Positions 1-9,600 of a stretch of 64,000 nucleotides of DNA are shown here, one piece after another. Within the stretch, counting starts at the first letter, position 1; every line of letters begins with the position of its first letter. A program made the translations under genes and the position numbers. A model generated the notes under the pieces. It was not told the DNA's origin. It searched no databases and was given only the letters and a program-made list of their open reading frames with translations. This DNA is from Verrucomicrobiaceae bacterium (GTDB lineage Bacteria; Verrucomicrobiota; Verrucomicrobiia; Verrucomicrobiales; Verrucomicrobiaceae). The stretch is from NCBI GenBank assembly GCA_027490195.1, contig JAIXYN010000042.1, forward strand, positions 1-64,000. The letters are read 5' to 3'.

Positions 1-402
1 CTCGTCGATGCCGCCAGCCGCTACGGCATCGCCGTCATGGGCGTGACCGCCGTGGGCCGTGCGATGGCACGCACCCCGCAGTATTTCCGCCTAGCTACCC
101 GCATCATGGCGGAACTGGGCGCGAACGTGGTGAAGTGCTACTACACGGATAACGAATTCGACACGGTGACGAGCTGCTGCCCGGTGCCGATCGTGATCGC
201 CGGCGGCAAGAAACTGCCAGAACTCGACGCACTTAAGATGTGCGCCAACGCCATCGCGCAGGGTGCGAGCGGCGTGGACATGGGCCGCAACATTTTCCAA
301 AGCGACGCGCCTGTGGCGATGATGCAGGCCGTCCAAGGAGTCGTCCACGGTGGCCTCAGTGCCGAGCAGGGCTTCGCGTTATACAACGACCTGAAGAAGT
401 AA
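1..402 (+). CDS. LsrF-like class I aldolase/thiolase, 3' end only
   Basis: The reading frame is open from base 1, so the 5' part lies outside the window; 133 C-terminal residues are visible. They resemble LsrF, the DeoC/FbaB-fold enzyme that acts on the phosphorylated AI-2 breakdown product. The stretch VVKCYY carries the lysine expected to form the Schiff base. IVIAGGKK and [14 protein letters not shown] match the C-terminal phosphate-binding barrel strands. A DhaL-type kinase subunit follows about 105 bases downstream, so the substrate may be a triose- or tetrose-phosphate rather than AI-2. The family is clear but the substrate is not. Confidence 0.85.
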   Translation, partial: LVDAASRYGIAVMGVTAVGRAMARTPQYFRLATRIMAELGANVVKCYYTDNEFDTVTSCCPVPIVIAGGKKLPELDALKMCANAIAQGASGVDMGRNIFQSDAPVAMMQAVQGVVHGGLSAEQGFALYNDLKK

Positions 403-416
403 GCATCTGAGCAGGA

Positions 417-486
417 GTGATGGAGTTCTGGAGCGTTGGAGTAATGTTCCACCCCACAATACTCCACCACTCCATTCCTCCATCAC
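417..486. repeat. Imperfect inverted repeat of TGGAG/CTCCA units between aldolase and dhaL
   Basis: The arms at about 417-445 and 458-486 pair at roughly 23 of 29 positions around a 12-base loop. Each arm carries several TGGAG or CTCCA units. The element fills most of the gap between the two genes. It could be an mRNA-stabilising or attenuating stem-loop, or a copy of a dispersed repeat. No T-tract follows, so it is not a classical terminator. Confidence 0.55.
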
Positions 487-507
487 ATCGCCCCACCCCC
501 TCCTTCC

Positions 508-1134
508 ATGGAACTCAAACCCAACCAAGTGCGGCTCATGATGCTGCAAGTCGCCGATGCCATCATCGCCGCTGAACCCATGCTCTCCCAAGCCGACCGC
601 GATCTCGGCGATGGCGACCACGGCCTCGGCATGAAGCGCGGCATGGAGGCTGTCAAAGCCCAGCTTGAGCCCATGGAACCCAACAGCGTGGAGCAGGTTT
701 TCGTCGCCACCGGCACCGCCATGATGACCAGCATGGGCGGTGCCTCCGGTGCCCTCTTCGGCACAGTCTATCGCGCGGGAGGCAAAGCCCTCGCAGGCCG
801 TGAGTTCTTCGATGCCGAAGGCCTTGCCCTCCTGCTCGAAGCCTCCCTCGAAGGCGTCATGAAACGCGGTGGCGCCAAGCCCGGCGACAAAACCATGATC
901 GACGCCCTCGCCCCCGCCGCCACGAAAGCCCGCGAATCCGTCGGCCTCTCACTCACCGCAGCCCTGACCGCCGTCGCCGCCGCCGCCGAAGCCGGCAAAG
1001 AAGCCAGCAAAGCCATGATCGCCCAGTTCGGCCGTGCCAAAACCCTCGGCGAAGCCTGCCTCGGCTTCCCCGACGCCGGCGCCTGCTCCGTCGTCATCAT
1101 GCTCAGCACGATGCGGGATTATGTGACGGTGTAG
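508..1134 (+). CDS. dhaL: DhaL-type dihydroxyacetone kinase ADP-binding subunit (DAK2 domain)
   Basis: A 208-aa all-helical DAK2 protein, the usual length of a stand-alone DhaL. The motif LGDGDHGLGMKRG near residues 32-44 supplies the aspartates that hold Mg-nucleotide in DhaL. GGASGALFGT and KPGDKTMIDALAP are the other conserved nucleotide-site loops. DhaL works with DhaK, which binds the hydroxyacetone-type substrate covalently; no DhaK is visible and it may lie upstream of the window. Pairing with an LsrF-like aldolase points to phosphorylation and cleavage of a small ketose. Confidence 0.88.
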   Translation: MELKPNQVRLMMLQVADAIIAAEPMLSQADRDLGDGDHGLGMKRGMEAVKAQLEPMEPNSVEQVFVATGTAMMTSMGGASGALFGTVYRAGGKALAGREFFDAEGLALLLEASLEGVMKRGGAKPGDKTMIDALAPAATKARESVGLSLTAALTAVAAAAEAGKEASKAMIAQFGRAKTLGEACLGFPDAGACSVVIMLSTMRDYVTV

Positions 1135-1210
1135 AAGGGCAATGCAGCGGAGAAGCAGGCTGCCGCCTGGCAAGGTTGACATGGGTTCGTCGCTGAAGAA
1201 CACTTGAGCC

Positions 1211-1489
1211 ATGACAGCCGTGATCGACATCCCAGATGATCTCTACAAGAAAGTGACTGCTCGGGTCGCTTCGCTTGGGCGTCGCGTACCTGAAGTGACC
1301 GTGGAACTCTACGAGCGTTGGCTGGTTGATGAGAAGGATGCATCCGTTCCGACTACGGCACAGCCTGCGGATGCGCATTGGCTGGAAGATTGGTTCCGCT
1401 CGGCGGACGAGGCGGTCTCTCGTGCTTCAGCAGGACCATCGGCGCGGGAGCTTCTCATGCAAGACCGCAACCGGCTTGAGAACGCGTGA
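1211..1489 (+). CDS. VapB-type antitoxin of a PIN-domain toxin
   Basis: A 92-aa protein whose N-terminus (TAVIDIPDDLYKKVTARVAS) has the strand-then-helix look of a ribbon-helix-helix antitoxin. It is followed by an acidic C-terminal tail that would wrap the toxin. It ends in a 4-base overlap with the PIN-domain gene, the usual antitoxin-first order. The sequence is too divergent to assign to a named VapB subfamily. It presumably represses its own promoter, but I could not find a convincing operator in the 76-base upstream gap. Confidence 0.75.
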   Translation: MTAVIDIPDDLYKKVTARVASLGRRVPEVTVELYERWLVDEKDASVPTTAQPADAHWLEDWFRSADEAVSRASAGPSARELLMQDRNRLENA

Positions 1490-1905
1490 GCTTGACGATT
1501 GATGCCAGCGTTTGGATCTCCGCCGCAGATGCGACTGACAAGTTTCATCAACCAAGCCGTGATCTCCTGCGTAAAGTCGTCGCGAATGGGATCGCAGTGA
1601 TACAACCAGCCTTTGGAAGAACCGAGGTTGCCTGTGCGCTGGCTCGTCGTCTTCGCGATGGTGCGCAGGGACAGCAACTGACACATTCGCTCATGAATCG
1701 AATGGTCACTTCGGAAGTAGCCATGGACACTGCGTTCTTGACTGCAACGGAGAGTATCGGCACCTGCCAGTTTCTCCGAGGTGCCGACGCGCTCTATGCC
1801 ACTGTCGCCCAACAAAGCCAGAGTCCACTAATCTCGTGGGACAACGAGCATCTGCAACGAGCGGGCGGCATCACCCCGACGGACTGGCTCGCCGCGAATC
1901 CTTGA
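1486..1905 (+). CDS. VapC-type PIN-domain ribonuclease toxin
   Basis: A 139-aa PIN-domain protein starting at GTG inside the antitoxin stop (GTGA overlap). The four acidic residues expected to bind the metal are visible: Asp6 (TIDAS), Glu47 (RTEVACAL), Asp101 (RGADALYA) and Asp119 (SWDNEH). The toxin is therefore probably active as an endoribonuclease. Length and order fit VapBC. The cellular RNA target cannot be inferred. Confidence 0.85.
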   Translation: MSLTIDASVWISAADATDKFHQPSRDLLRKVVANGIAVIQPAFGRTEVACALARRLRDGAQGQQLTHSLMNRMVTSEVAMDTAFLTATESIGTCQFLRGADALYATVAQQSQSPLISWDNEHLQRAGGITPTDWLAANP

Positions 1906-1961
1906 AGCAGTCGAAAAACCCTGTCCGGTTTCCCCTTCCCGCGTGAGATACTGCCAGACGC

Positions 1962-2495
1962 ATGAACACGCATGAGACCCAGGCCGCGCAGGTTTTCCTC
2001 GCCCATCACGATTTTGTGAGGGGTGTGGCGCTGAAGTATGCACCCTGGCCGGGGCTGATGGAAGACATCGCCCAGCAAGTGTTTTTGGAGTTCATGGCCA
2101 AGGAGTCCCAGTGGGACCTGAGCACGGATGCACGCCCGCTGCTGGCGACGATGACACGGCACATCGCCATGCGGCAGTGGCGCGAGCGCACCAAACAGCA
2201 GCCCGAGGTGGTGCAAAAACTCGCAGATCACATCCGCCTGCTGGCTGAAGAACGCGAAGCCCCGCCGCGCTACGAGGAGGAGATCAGTGTGCTGCGCAGC
2301 TGCCTGCAAAAGCTGCCGGAAAAAAGCCGCGAACTGGTGGAGCTATACTACTACAACGACATCGGTACCCCGCAGATCGCCGATCAGATCAACATGAAGG
2401 CCGACACCGTCTGCCGCGCCCTCTCCCGCGTGCGCGAAAAACTGCGCGAGTGCATCGAGCGCTCGTCGAACCAAGGAGGCCCCTCACATGCCTGA
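1962..2495 (+). CDS. ECF sigma factor (Rhodopirellula/Verrucomicrobium type)
   Basis: A 177-aa sigma-70 family protein with region 2 at about residues 10-75 (MEDIAQQVFLEFMAKE, RHIAMRQWRERT) and region 4 at about 110-160 (LPEKSRELVELYYYND, PQIADQINMKADTVCRALSRVREKL). It resembles the planctomycete/verrucomicrobial ECF class usually paired with a FecR-LamG membrane protein, and here that partner overlaps its 3' end by 8 bases. The region upstream contains TGTCCGGTTTC, shared with the leader of the gene at 6601. The target genes are unknown; the shared CGTT-type promoters elsewhere in the window are candidates by inference only. Confidence 0.9.
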   Translation: MNTHETQAAQVFLAHHDFVRGVALKYAPWPGLMEDIAQQVFLEFMAKESQWDLSTDARPLLATMTRHIAMRQWRERTKQQPEVVQKLADHIRLLAEEREAPPRYEEEISVLRSCLQKLPEKSRELVELYYYNDIGTPQIADQINMKADTVCRALSRVREKLRECIERSSNQGGPSHA

Positions 2496-4008
2496 CACCG
2501 ACACTCTGATCCAGCACTACCTCGAAGGCACGCTCACCACAGCCGAGGCGGAGGAGTTGCACGAGTTGCTGCAAGCTCAGCCAGAACTCGGCGAACGCCT
2601 GCTCCAGCATTTCGACATGGATGCCATGCTGCGCGCCACCAAGCCTCTCGTGGCGGACAACATCATCCGCCCCACGCTGCTGCCCAAGCGCCGCTTCACC
2701 TTCGCCACCGTCACCAGCGTGGCCGCCATGGCCGCCTGCATCACCCTGCTGGGCACCTGGTTGATGAATACCGCATTGGATCAGCAGCCCGAGGCCGAGG
2801 AAACCACCGCTTCCGTGGCCGTGCTGACGCGCGGGGTAAATCTGGAATGGGACTCGGCCACCATCACCCCCGGCACGCCGCTCTCGCCGGGCTGGCTCAA
2901 ACTGAAAGCCGGCATCGCGCAGATCGAGTTTTATCAAGGCGCGCGTGTCCTGATCGAAGGCCCCGCCGAATTGCAGCTCGTATCCTCCGGCGAAGCGACC
3001 TGCACACGCGGCAAACTCAGCGCCCAGGTGCCGCCGCAGGCCAAGGGCTTCCGCATCAACACTCCCAAAGGCACCATCGTCGATCTCGGCACCGAGTTCG
3101 GCCTCGATGTCAGCGCCGCGAATGAGGAAGTGCATGTGTTCAAAGGCGAGGTGGAGCTGTATCAGCCTACCGCGACCATGAAGTCCCTCAAAGAAGGCCA
3201 GGCCATGGCGATCGCAGGCAACACCGCCGTGCTCACCGCGAATGCCTCCAGCTTTGCCTCGCTCAACGAAATCGACGCCCGCAGCGCGATGTCCCAGCGC
3301 TTCCAGTTTGAAAAGTGGCTGGCCTCCAGCTCCACACTAAACGCCGATGCCGGACTCCGGCTGCGCTTTGATTTTCAAGACGACGAAGGCTCGCGCTCCC
3401 TGCGCAATCACGCCGTGAACGGCGGCCGGATCGAAGACGGCAGCATCGTCGGCGCTTCCTGGACCACCGGCCGCTGGCCGGGCAAACGCGCCCTCGAATT
3501 CCGCAATGTCAGCGACCGCGTGCGCCTAAACATTCCCGGCGAAACCAAGACCCTGACCATGGCCGTCTGGGTGCGCGTGAACGGCCTCGACCGCACCTTC
3601 AACTCCCTCTTCATGTCCGAAAGCTGGGGCGACCGCAAAGTTCACTGGCAGATTACCCGCGAAGGCAAAGTGCGCCTCGGCATCGCCGGCAGCAATGGTG
3701 CCCACCATGCCGACCATGACACGCCCGTCTTCTTCACCCCGGAACGCTTTGGCCGCTGGACCCATCTGGCCGTCGTCTTTGATCCCGTCGCCAAAGAAGT
3801 ACGCCACTACGCCAATGGCGAACTCCTGACACGCTCCCCCCTCAAGGACACCGAAGCCCTCAAGATCGGCATGGCCGAACTCGGCAACTGGAACGACGGC
3901 CGCAAATCCGGCGGTGTCGCCATCCGCCACCTCAGCGGTGCCATGGATGAGTTCGCCCTCTGGGACCGTGCCCTTAGCGATGCGGAGATTGCGGCGCTGG
4001 CAAGGTGA
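2488..4008 (+). CDS. FecR-domain anti-sigma-like membrane protein with C-terminal LamG domain
   Basis: A 506-aa protein in three parts. A cytoplasmic N-terminal segment (about 1-68) with a short ASD-like helix region would contact the sigma factor. A single membrane helix lies at about 70-93. A periplasmic FecR domain follows at about 130-245 ([20 protein letters not shown] is the typical core), then a LamG/concanavalin-like sandwich at about 285-500. The start overlaps the sigma gene by 8 bases, so the two are probably co-translated. LamG suggests that extracytoplasmic glycan could be the signal; that is inference. The 3' end overlaps a convergent gene by 35 bases. Confidence 0.88.
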   Translation: MPDTDTLIQHYLEGTLTTAEAEELHELLQAQPELGERLLQHFDMDAMLRATKPLVADNIIRPTLLPKRRFTFATVTSVAAMAACITLLGTWLMNTALDQQPEAEETTASVAVLTRGVNLEWDSATITPGTPLSPGWLKLKAGIAQIEFYQGARVLIEGPAELQLVSSGEATCTRGKLSAQVPPQAKGFRINTPKGTIVDLGTEFGLDVSAANEEVHVFKGEVELYQPTATMKSLKEGQAMAIAGNTAVLTANASSFASLNEIDARSAMSQRFQFEKWLASSSTLNADAGLRLRFDFQDDEGSRSLRNHAVNGGRIEDGSIVGASWTTGRWPGKRALEFRNVSDRVRLNIPGETKTLTMAVWVRVNGLDRTFNSLFMSESWGDRKVHWQITREGKVRLGIAGSNGAHHADHDTPVFFTPERFGRWTHLAVVFDPVAKEVRHYANGELLTRSPLKDTEALKIGMAELGNWNDGRKSGGVAIRHLSGAMDEFALWDRALSDAEIAALAR

Positions 4009-4162
4009 CAGAGCTAAACGCGCCCCCCTTGCTTCGTCGGCAGCGCTCGCTGCAAAACTTCACTTCCTCCCACACCTTCTCCCACTTCTTGCGCCAGGTG
4101 AAGGGCCGCCCGCAGACGAGACAGGGCTTGGAAGGAAGATCCTGCTTTTTCACACCTTTCAT
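3974..4162 (-). CDS. DUF2256-like small zinc-ribbon protein
   Basis: A 62-aa protein with [14 protein letters not shown] then [10 protein letters not shown], the Cys4 pattern (CxxC...CxxxC) of DUF2256. I place the start at the ATG at 4160-4162, which overlaps the stop of the upstream gene as ATGA; longer readings of this frame start with non-specific sequence. It is the last gene of the minus-strand DNA-metabolism cassette. From memory, DUF2256 proteins often neighbour photolyase-type repair genes, which fits this context. The 3' end runs 35 bases into the convergent LamG gene, so the two transcripts would be complementary there. Confidence 0.75.
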   Translation of the reverse strand: MKGVKKQDLPSKPCLVCGRPFTWRKKWEKVWEEVKFCSERCRRSKGGAFSSVTLPAPQSPHR

Positions 4163-5052
4163 GCCGGGTCTGATTCCTGGTTGGGTGCAGCAGCTTCTCT
4201 CTGATTCATAGCGTGAAGCGATTTCAAATACGCATTGTTGGGCGCGGGCTTGGCGGCGCGTTCCTCGGTTTCCAGCATGCCCTGCACACGCCCCGTGCTC
4301 TCGGCGATCAGGCCGGCGATCAGCGAGGCCTCGGGCAGATTCTTCCAGTACTTCTTCGGCATCTCCGACTGCATGGCGCTGATTTTGACCCGCGCAGGAT
4401 TGAAGATGTTCCGGTAGTAGGTGCGCCACAGGTCATCCAGCGCGTCCTCATCCGGGGCGCTGCTGCGTGACACGCCTGCGGTGAAATGCAGCCGCGTGCC
4501 ATCCCAGTGCGCACACTCATAGGGCGTCAGGATGGACCAATCCATCCCCGCAAAGCGCTTCTCAAAAAACGGCGTGGCCAGTCGTACGATGCGGTGCTCT
4601 GGCTCAAACCACGCCACGAACTGCTCGCGTCCCGTGGCGGCATCCGTACCCACCAGCCGAAAGCGCACAAAGGCATGCATCTTGTGGATGTCCCGTCCCA
4701 CCGCCTTGGACCAGTCCTGCAGTTGGCGCACATCGCGGTCCGTCGCCATGGCCAGCAGGTGCCGCTCCGCCCCGCGCGTCAACCGCCACAGCACCCGGTA
4801 GAGCATGCCCCAGCGCCGCGCATCCGTATGCGCCGCCACGCTCCGTGCCAGATCCATGAAAGCCGCCGACACTTTGATGGCACTGTCCCCCGGCACCGCT
4901 GTGGTATCAGGAGGCGCTTCACCGACAAACAACGAGGCTTCCTGGCGATCATCCGTCCACAGCACTTCCTCAGGACTCACGCCCTGCGCCAGCAACTGGC
5001 GGGCCGCAGCTCTCCAGGCTTCATACTCAGGCTCAATGACGAGGGTGCGCAT
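4159..5052 (-). CDS. TIGR03915-like (DUF4130) putative DNA metabolism protein
   Basis: A 297-aa protein with the signature of the TIGR03915/DUF4130 family: [50 protein letters not shown] and [16 protein letters not shown]. The family is normally encoded next to, or fused with, UdgX-type uracil-DNA glycosylases and beside the radical SAM protein found just upstream. No UdgX domain is visible here. The gene lies 9 bases after the radical SAM gene and overlaps the DUF2256 gene by 4 bases, so the three form one operon. The biochemical role is not established; DNA repair or modification is the accepted guess. Confidence 0.85.
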   Translation of the reverse strand: MRTLVIEPEYEAWRAAARQLLAQGVSPEEVLWTDDRQEASLFVGEAPPDTTAVPGDSAIKVSAAFMDLARSVAAHTDARRWGMLYRVLWRLTRGAERHLLAMATDRDVRQLQDWSKAVGRDIHKMHAFVRFRLVGTDAATGREQFVAWFEPEHRIVRLATPFFEKRFAGMDWSILTPYECAHWDGTRLHFTAGVSRSSAPDEDALDDLWRTYYRNIFNPARVKISAMQSEMPKKYWKNLPEASLIAGLIAESTGRVQGMLETEERAAKPAPNNAYLKSLHAMNQREAAAPNQESDPA

Positions 5053-5061
5053 GCTAGGGTT

Positions 5062-6354
5062 TTAGAGCTCCCCGGATCTCACGGAGAGGAAGTCGCTCGT
5101 GGCAGGCTTGGGCGGTGCGTCAAAGTTGATTTCCAACTGCTCAGGTGGCGGTAAAAAGCGCGCCCGCAGCGAGTCGCTGTCCAGCCCAAGCTTAGCCGGA
5201 TGATGATCCGCCGCAGTGATGAAAGGCAGCAGCTTCTTCATTTGCAGTCGCAGCCGCACCAGATCCGCCAGCCGCAGCCGGGTGTAGCGCCGTGCACCCA
5301 GGATGCGCTCCACATTGCGCACGCCCAGACCCGGAATGCGCAGCAGCAGCTCCCGGGGCGCTTTGTTCACATCCACCGGAAAGGTGGCGCGATTTCGCAG
5401 CGCCCAGGAGAGCTTGGGGTCCAGCGCCAGATCCAGATTGGGGTCGGCGGCGGAGGCGATCTCCTCCACCTTGAAATCATAGAACCGCAGCAGCCAGTCC
5501 GCCTGATAAAGCCGGTGCTCGCGGATCAGCGGCGGTGCCTTTAGCGGCAAAATCGATGACGGTTCCGGGATCGGGCTGAAGGCCGAGTAATACACCCGGC
5601 GCAGCCGGTGCGAGGTGTACAGCTTGTCCGCACACCCGAGAATCACCGCATCCGTCGAGGCATCCGCCCCCACCAGCATCTGCGTGCTCTGGCCCGTGGC
5701 AAAGGGCGGCGGCTTCGGGGCATCCGGTTTGCGTTTCTCCGCATGCCGCTCGTCGATCTTTCCCCGGATGTGCCCCATGGCCTCCTCCGTGCGCGCCAGA
5801 TTTTTCTCCGGGGCCAGCGTATTGAGACTCTGCTGGCTGGGCAGCTCCACATTGATGCTGATACGGTCCGCATAGCGCCCGGCCAGGGCGATGAGCTCCT
5901 GCGAGGCTTCCGGGATCGTCTTCAAATGAATGTAGCCACGAAACTGGTGCACCTCCCGCAGCTTTCGCGCGACCTCGATCACCAGCTCCATCGTGTGATC
6001 CGCACTGCGGATGATCCCGCTGCTCAGAAACAATCCCTCGATGTAGTTCCGCTTGTAGAAATCCAGCGTCAGTTGCACCACCTCGTCCGGCGTGAAGCGT
6101 GCCCGCGTCACATTGCTGGACCGCCGGTTGATGCAGTAGTGGCAGTCATACAGGCAGGCATTTGTCATGAGCACCTTCATCAGCGAAACGCAGCGCCCGT
6201 CCGGTGTGTAGGAATGGCAAATGCCCATCCCACCCGTAGAGCCCACGCCCGCGCTACCCCGCGAATCCTTCCGCGCCGCGCCACTGCTCGCGCACGAAGC
6301 ATCATACTTGGCCGCGTCGGCCAGGATTTCGAGTTTGCGGGTGATGTCCATCAT
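5062..6354 (-). CDS. TIGR03916-like radical SAM protein, putative DNA repair/modification
   Basis: A 430-aa protein with the radical SAM cluster motif CLYDCHYC (Cys67, Cys71, Cys74) after the family stretch GICHSYTPDGRCVSLMKVLMTNA. A C-terminal helix-hairpin-helix DNA-binding segment follows (LLLRIPGLGVRNVERILGAR, about residues 335-360). This combination defines the putative DNA modification/repair radical SAM family found with TIGR03915 proteins. It is the first gene of the minus-strand cassette. A LexA-like palindrome lies about 80 bases upstream of its start, which suggests SOS control. Two adjacent ATG codons begin the frame and either could be used. Confidence 0.9.
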   Translation of the reverse strand: MMDITRKLEILADAAKYDASCASSGAARKDSRGSAGVGSTGGMGICHSYTPDGRCVSLMKVLMTNACLYDCHYCINRRSSNVTRARFTPDEVVQLTLDFYKRNYIEGLFLSSGIIRSADHTMELVIEVARKLREVHQFRGYIHLKTIPEASQELIALAGRYADRISINVELPSQQSLNTLAPEKNLARTEEAMGHIRGKIDERHAEKRKPDAPKPPPFATGQSTQMLVGADASTDAVILGCADKLYTSHRLRRVYYSAFSPIPEPSSILPLKAPPLIREHRLYQADWLLRFYDFKVEEIASAADPNLDLALDPKLSWALRNRATFPVDVNKAPRELLLRIPGLGVRNVERILGARRYTRLRLADLVRLRLQMKKLLPFITAADHHPAKLGLDSDSLRARFLPPPEQLEINFDAPPKPATSDFLSVRSGEL

Positions 6355-6431
6355 GAGGTGGCTCTACGTCTCTCCTCACCGAGCCGACCATTTATCGTGT
6401 CCAAGCAGAGAGCAAACATGCCACACCCATG

Positions 6432-6449
6432 ACTGTTCCTTAGAACAGT
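6432..6449 (-). promoter_or_regulatory. LexA-like box upstream of the radical SAM cassette
   Basis: A perfect 7-bp inverted repeat around a 4-base spacer, ACTGTTC-CTTA-GAACAGT. Its core is TGTTC-N4-GAACA (6434-6447), which I remember as the published verrucomicrobial LexA motif; it also satisfies CTGT-N8-ACAG. The palindrome is symmetric, but its position about 80 bases before the radical SAM start and about 150 bases before the start at 6601 favours the minus-strand operon. Confidence 0.7.
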
Positions 6450-6600
6450 TCAATCACAAACAAGGGTTACTTCAGCATCTTAAATTCACCAGCGGATGTC
6501 TCGCATGACTCAGTCATGAATCATTCCCAACCCCATTTTTATTGTCCGGTTTCATCACGCCATGCGGTATAAGCTTTCCCCGTCCGTTTTTTCCCAACCC

Positions 6601-9600
6601 ATGAAGCATCTTCTATTCACCCTCGCCCTGCTTGGCTCGGTCGCATCCGCGCACGCGCAGGAATATCTCGAAATCGCCGCCAATCCGGTCGGTGCCGGCA
6701 AAGGCAAAAAGATCGTCCTGGTGGCCGGTGACGAGGAATACCACACCGAAGAGAGCATGCCCATGCTGGCCAAAATCCTGGCCAAAACCCACGGCTTCAA
6801 CTGCATCGTCCTTTTCTCCACGGACGAAAAGGCGGGCTACATCGACCCCAACAACCAGAAAAACATTCGCGGCACCGAGATGCTCGCAGATGCAGATCTC
6901 CTCATCATCGGCACCCGCTTCCGCCAGCTCCCCGACGATAGCCTGGCGCACTTCGCCAAGTTCCTGAACTCCGGCAAACCCGTCATCGGCTTCCGCACCG
7001 CCACCCACGCCTTCACCGGCAGCGCCAAAACGGGCGACTTCAAGTGGAGCGAGTTCGGCCTCAAAATCCTCGGCGAAAAATGGGTGAGTCACCATGGACA
7101 GCACAAAAAAGAAGGCACTCGCAGCGTGGTTGTAGAAGCCAACAGCAAAAACGAAATCCTGCGCGGCGTCGGTGAGATCTTCTGCACCACGGATGTCTAT
7201 GGCGCTCCGAATGTGAAGCCAGAAAGCGACACCATCCTGCTGCGCGGTGCCGTCACCGAGACTCTCGACCCCAAATCGAAGAACATCGCCGGCCCGAAAA
7301 ACGAGCCTATGCAGCCCATCGCCTGGCTGCACGACTACACTGCTCCGGACGGCAGCACCAAGGGCCGCTCCTTTTGCACCACCATGGGTGCCTCGCTGGA
7401 CTACACGGACGAAAACCTCCGCCGCCTCATCGTCAATGCCGTGCACTCCCTCCTGAAGCTGCCCGTGCCTGACAAGGCGGACGTCGCCTTCATCGATCCC
7501 TTCAAGCCCACCGCCTTCGGTTTCACCAAGGACGCTGGCTACTTCAAGCAGCGCAATCTGAAACCCGGCGACTTCGCCACAGGCAGCAGCCCTTCCATGG
7601 GCGTGCCCGAAGACAAATCCAAGCCGACAGCCTCCAAGAAGCCAGACGCGAAAAAGCCGGAAGAAGTCAAAGCCCCGCATCAGCCCAGCGTGGAACCCGC
7701 TGCCGCCACCTCCGCACGCCCCCAAGCCGTCGCACCACCGAGCAAGGGCGAGCACATCGTTCTCATCGGCAACGGCCTTGCCGAGCGCGACACCTGGTAC
7801 AGCCGCATCGAAACCGAGCTTCAGCTCCGCTACCCTGACCGCGATCTCTTCTTCCGCAACATGGGCCATGTGGGAGACACCCCCGGCTTCCGCCCGCATC
7901 CCTCACGCGCATCGCAGTGGGCCTTCCCCGGCGCAGAGAAGTTCCATCCCGACAAGCCCATCCACAACGGCCAGGGCTTCTACGCCACGCCCGACCAATG
8001 GCTCACCCATTTGAAGGCAGACACCATCGTCGGCTTCTTCGGCTACAACGAATCCTTCGACGGCCCCTCCAAGGTGGGCAATTTCGAAGCCGAACTCGAC
8101 GCCTGGGTCGTCCACACCCTGAGCAAGGCCTACAACGGCAAGACCGCCCCCCGCGTCGTCCTCGTCAGCCCCATCGCCTACGAAAACCAGAGCGCCAAAC
8201 GCGATCTGCCCAAGGGCGACGTCGAAAACTCGAACCTGCTTCTCTATGCAAGCTCCATTGAGAAAGTCGCCAAAAAGCACGGCCTGACCTACATCGACCT
8301 CTTCACCCCGACGCAGGAACTTGAGTCCAAAGGCGGCGAATCCTTCACCACCGGCGGTTTCATCCCCACCGATAAGGGTTACGTGGAAGTGGCCAAGCTT
8401 CTCGCCACCGGCCTCTATGGCCACGCGAGCTACGAGTCGAAGGCCGACCCCAAGCTGGTGCATGAAGCCGTGAAGGAAAAAGACTGGTTCTGGAACAGCG
8501 ACTACAACATCCTCAATGGCGTGCACGCCCACGGCCGCCGCTACAATCCCTACGGCCCGCAGAACTACCCCGACGAAGTGAAGAAATCGCGCGAGATGAC
8601 CGCCCTGCGCGATAACCTCATCCACGCCGTCGCCACCGGCAAAACCACCGAACTCAAGGTGGATGACAGCAAGACCCACGTGCTGCCACCCGTGCCAACG
8701 AACTACGTGCCGAGCGTCAAGAACGGCAGCGAGAAGTACCTTTATGGCGAGGAGGCCCTGAAGTCCCTCAAAGTCCCCGAAGGCTACAAGGTCGAGATGT
8801 TTGCCTCCGAGAAGGAGTTCCCGAACCTCGCGAACCCGATGCAGATGTCCTTCGACAACAAAGGCCGCCTCTGGGTCGCCACCATGCCCACCTACCCGCA
8901 CTATCGCCCCGGCGATGCCATGCCGGATGACAAGATCCTCATCTACGAAGACATCAATGGTGACGGCAAGGCCGACAAGGAAACCGTCTTTGCCGACAAG
9001 CTCCACCTGCCCATCGGTTTCGAATTCGCCACCGAAGGCGTCTATGTGACCCAGGAGCCGAACCTCATCCTGCTGCGCGACACCAACGGCGACGACAAGG
9101 CCGACAGCATGGAGATCGTCCTCGGCGGCTTTGACACGCACGACACCCACCACGCCATCAGCGCCTTCACCGCCGACCCCAGCGGCGCCTTCATGCTGTG
9201 TGAGGGCGTCTTCCTCCACTCCAATATCGAGACCCCCTACGGCCCCGTGCGCTGCGTCGATGGCGGCTTCTTCCGCTACAGCCCGCAGCGCGGCATGCTG
9301 GAGCGCACCATCCAGATGGGCATTCCCAATCCCTGGGGCTTCGTCTTTGACCAGTGGGGCCAGGATTTCCTCCTCCACACCTCCGGCACCACCATGAACT
9401 GGGCCCTGCCGGTCGAAGTGAAGCCCACCTTTGGCAGCAAGACCCCCTCCACAGCCGACCTCGTGCCGGACGGCCACAAAGTGCGCCCCACCAGCGGCCT
9501 TGAGATCGTCTCCTCCCGCAACTTCCCCGACGAAGTGCAGGGCGACCTCATCTACTGCAACGCCATCGGCTTCCTCGGCATCAAGCAGGTCAAAATTGAA

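Noticed and set aside
4486..5154. A 222-codon plus-strand frame.
   Set aside because: It is antisense to the TIGR03915-like gene and rich in Arg/His/Gln as usual for such shadows.
6562..6601. A copy of the TTGCYG-CGTT signature before the 6601 gene.
   Set aside because: CGTT is present at 6585 and ATGCGG at 6562, but they are 17 bases apart and the hexamer fits poorly, so I do not count it.
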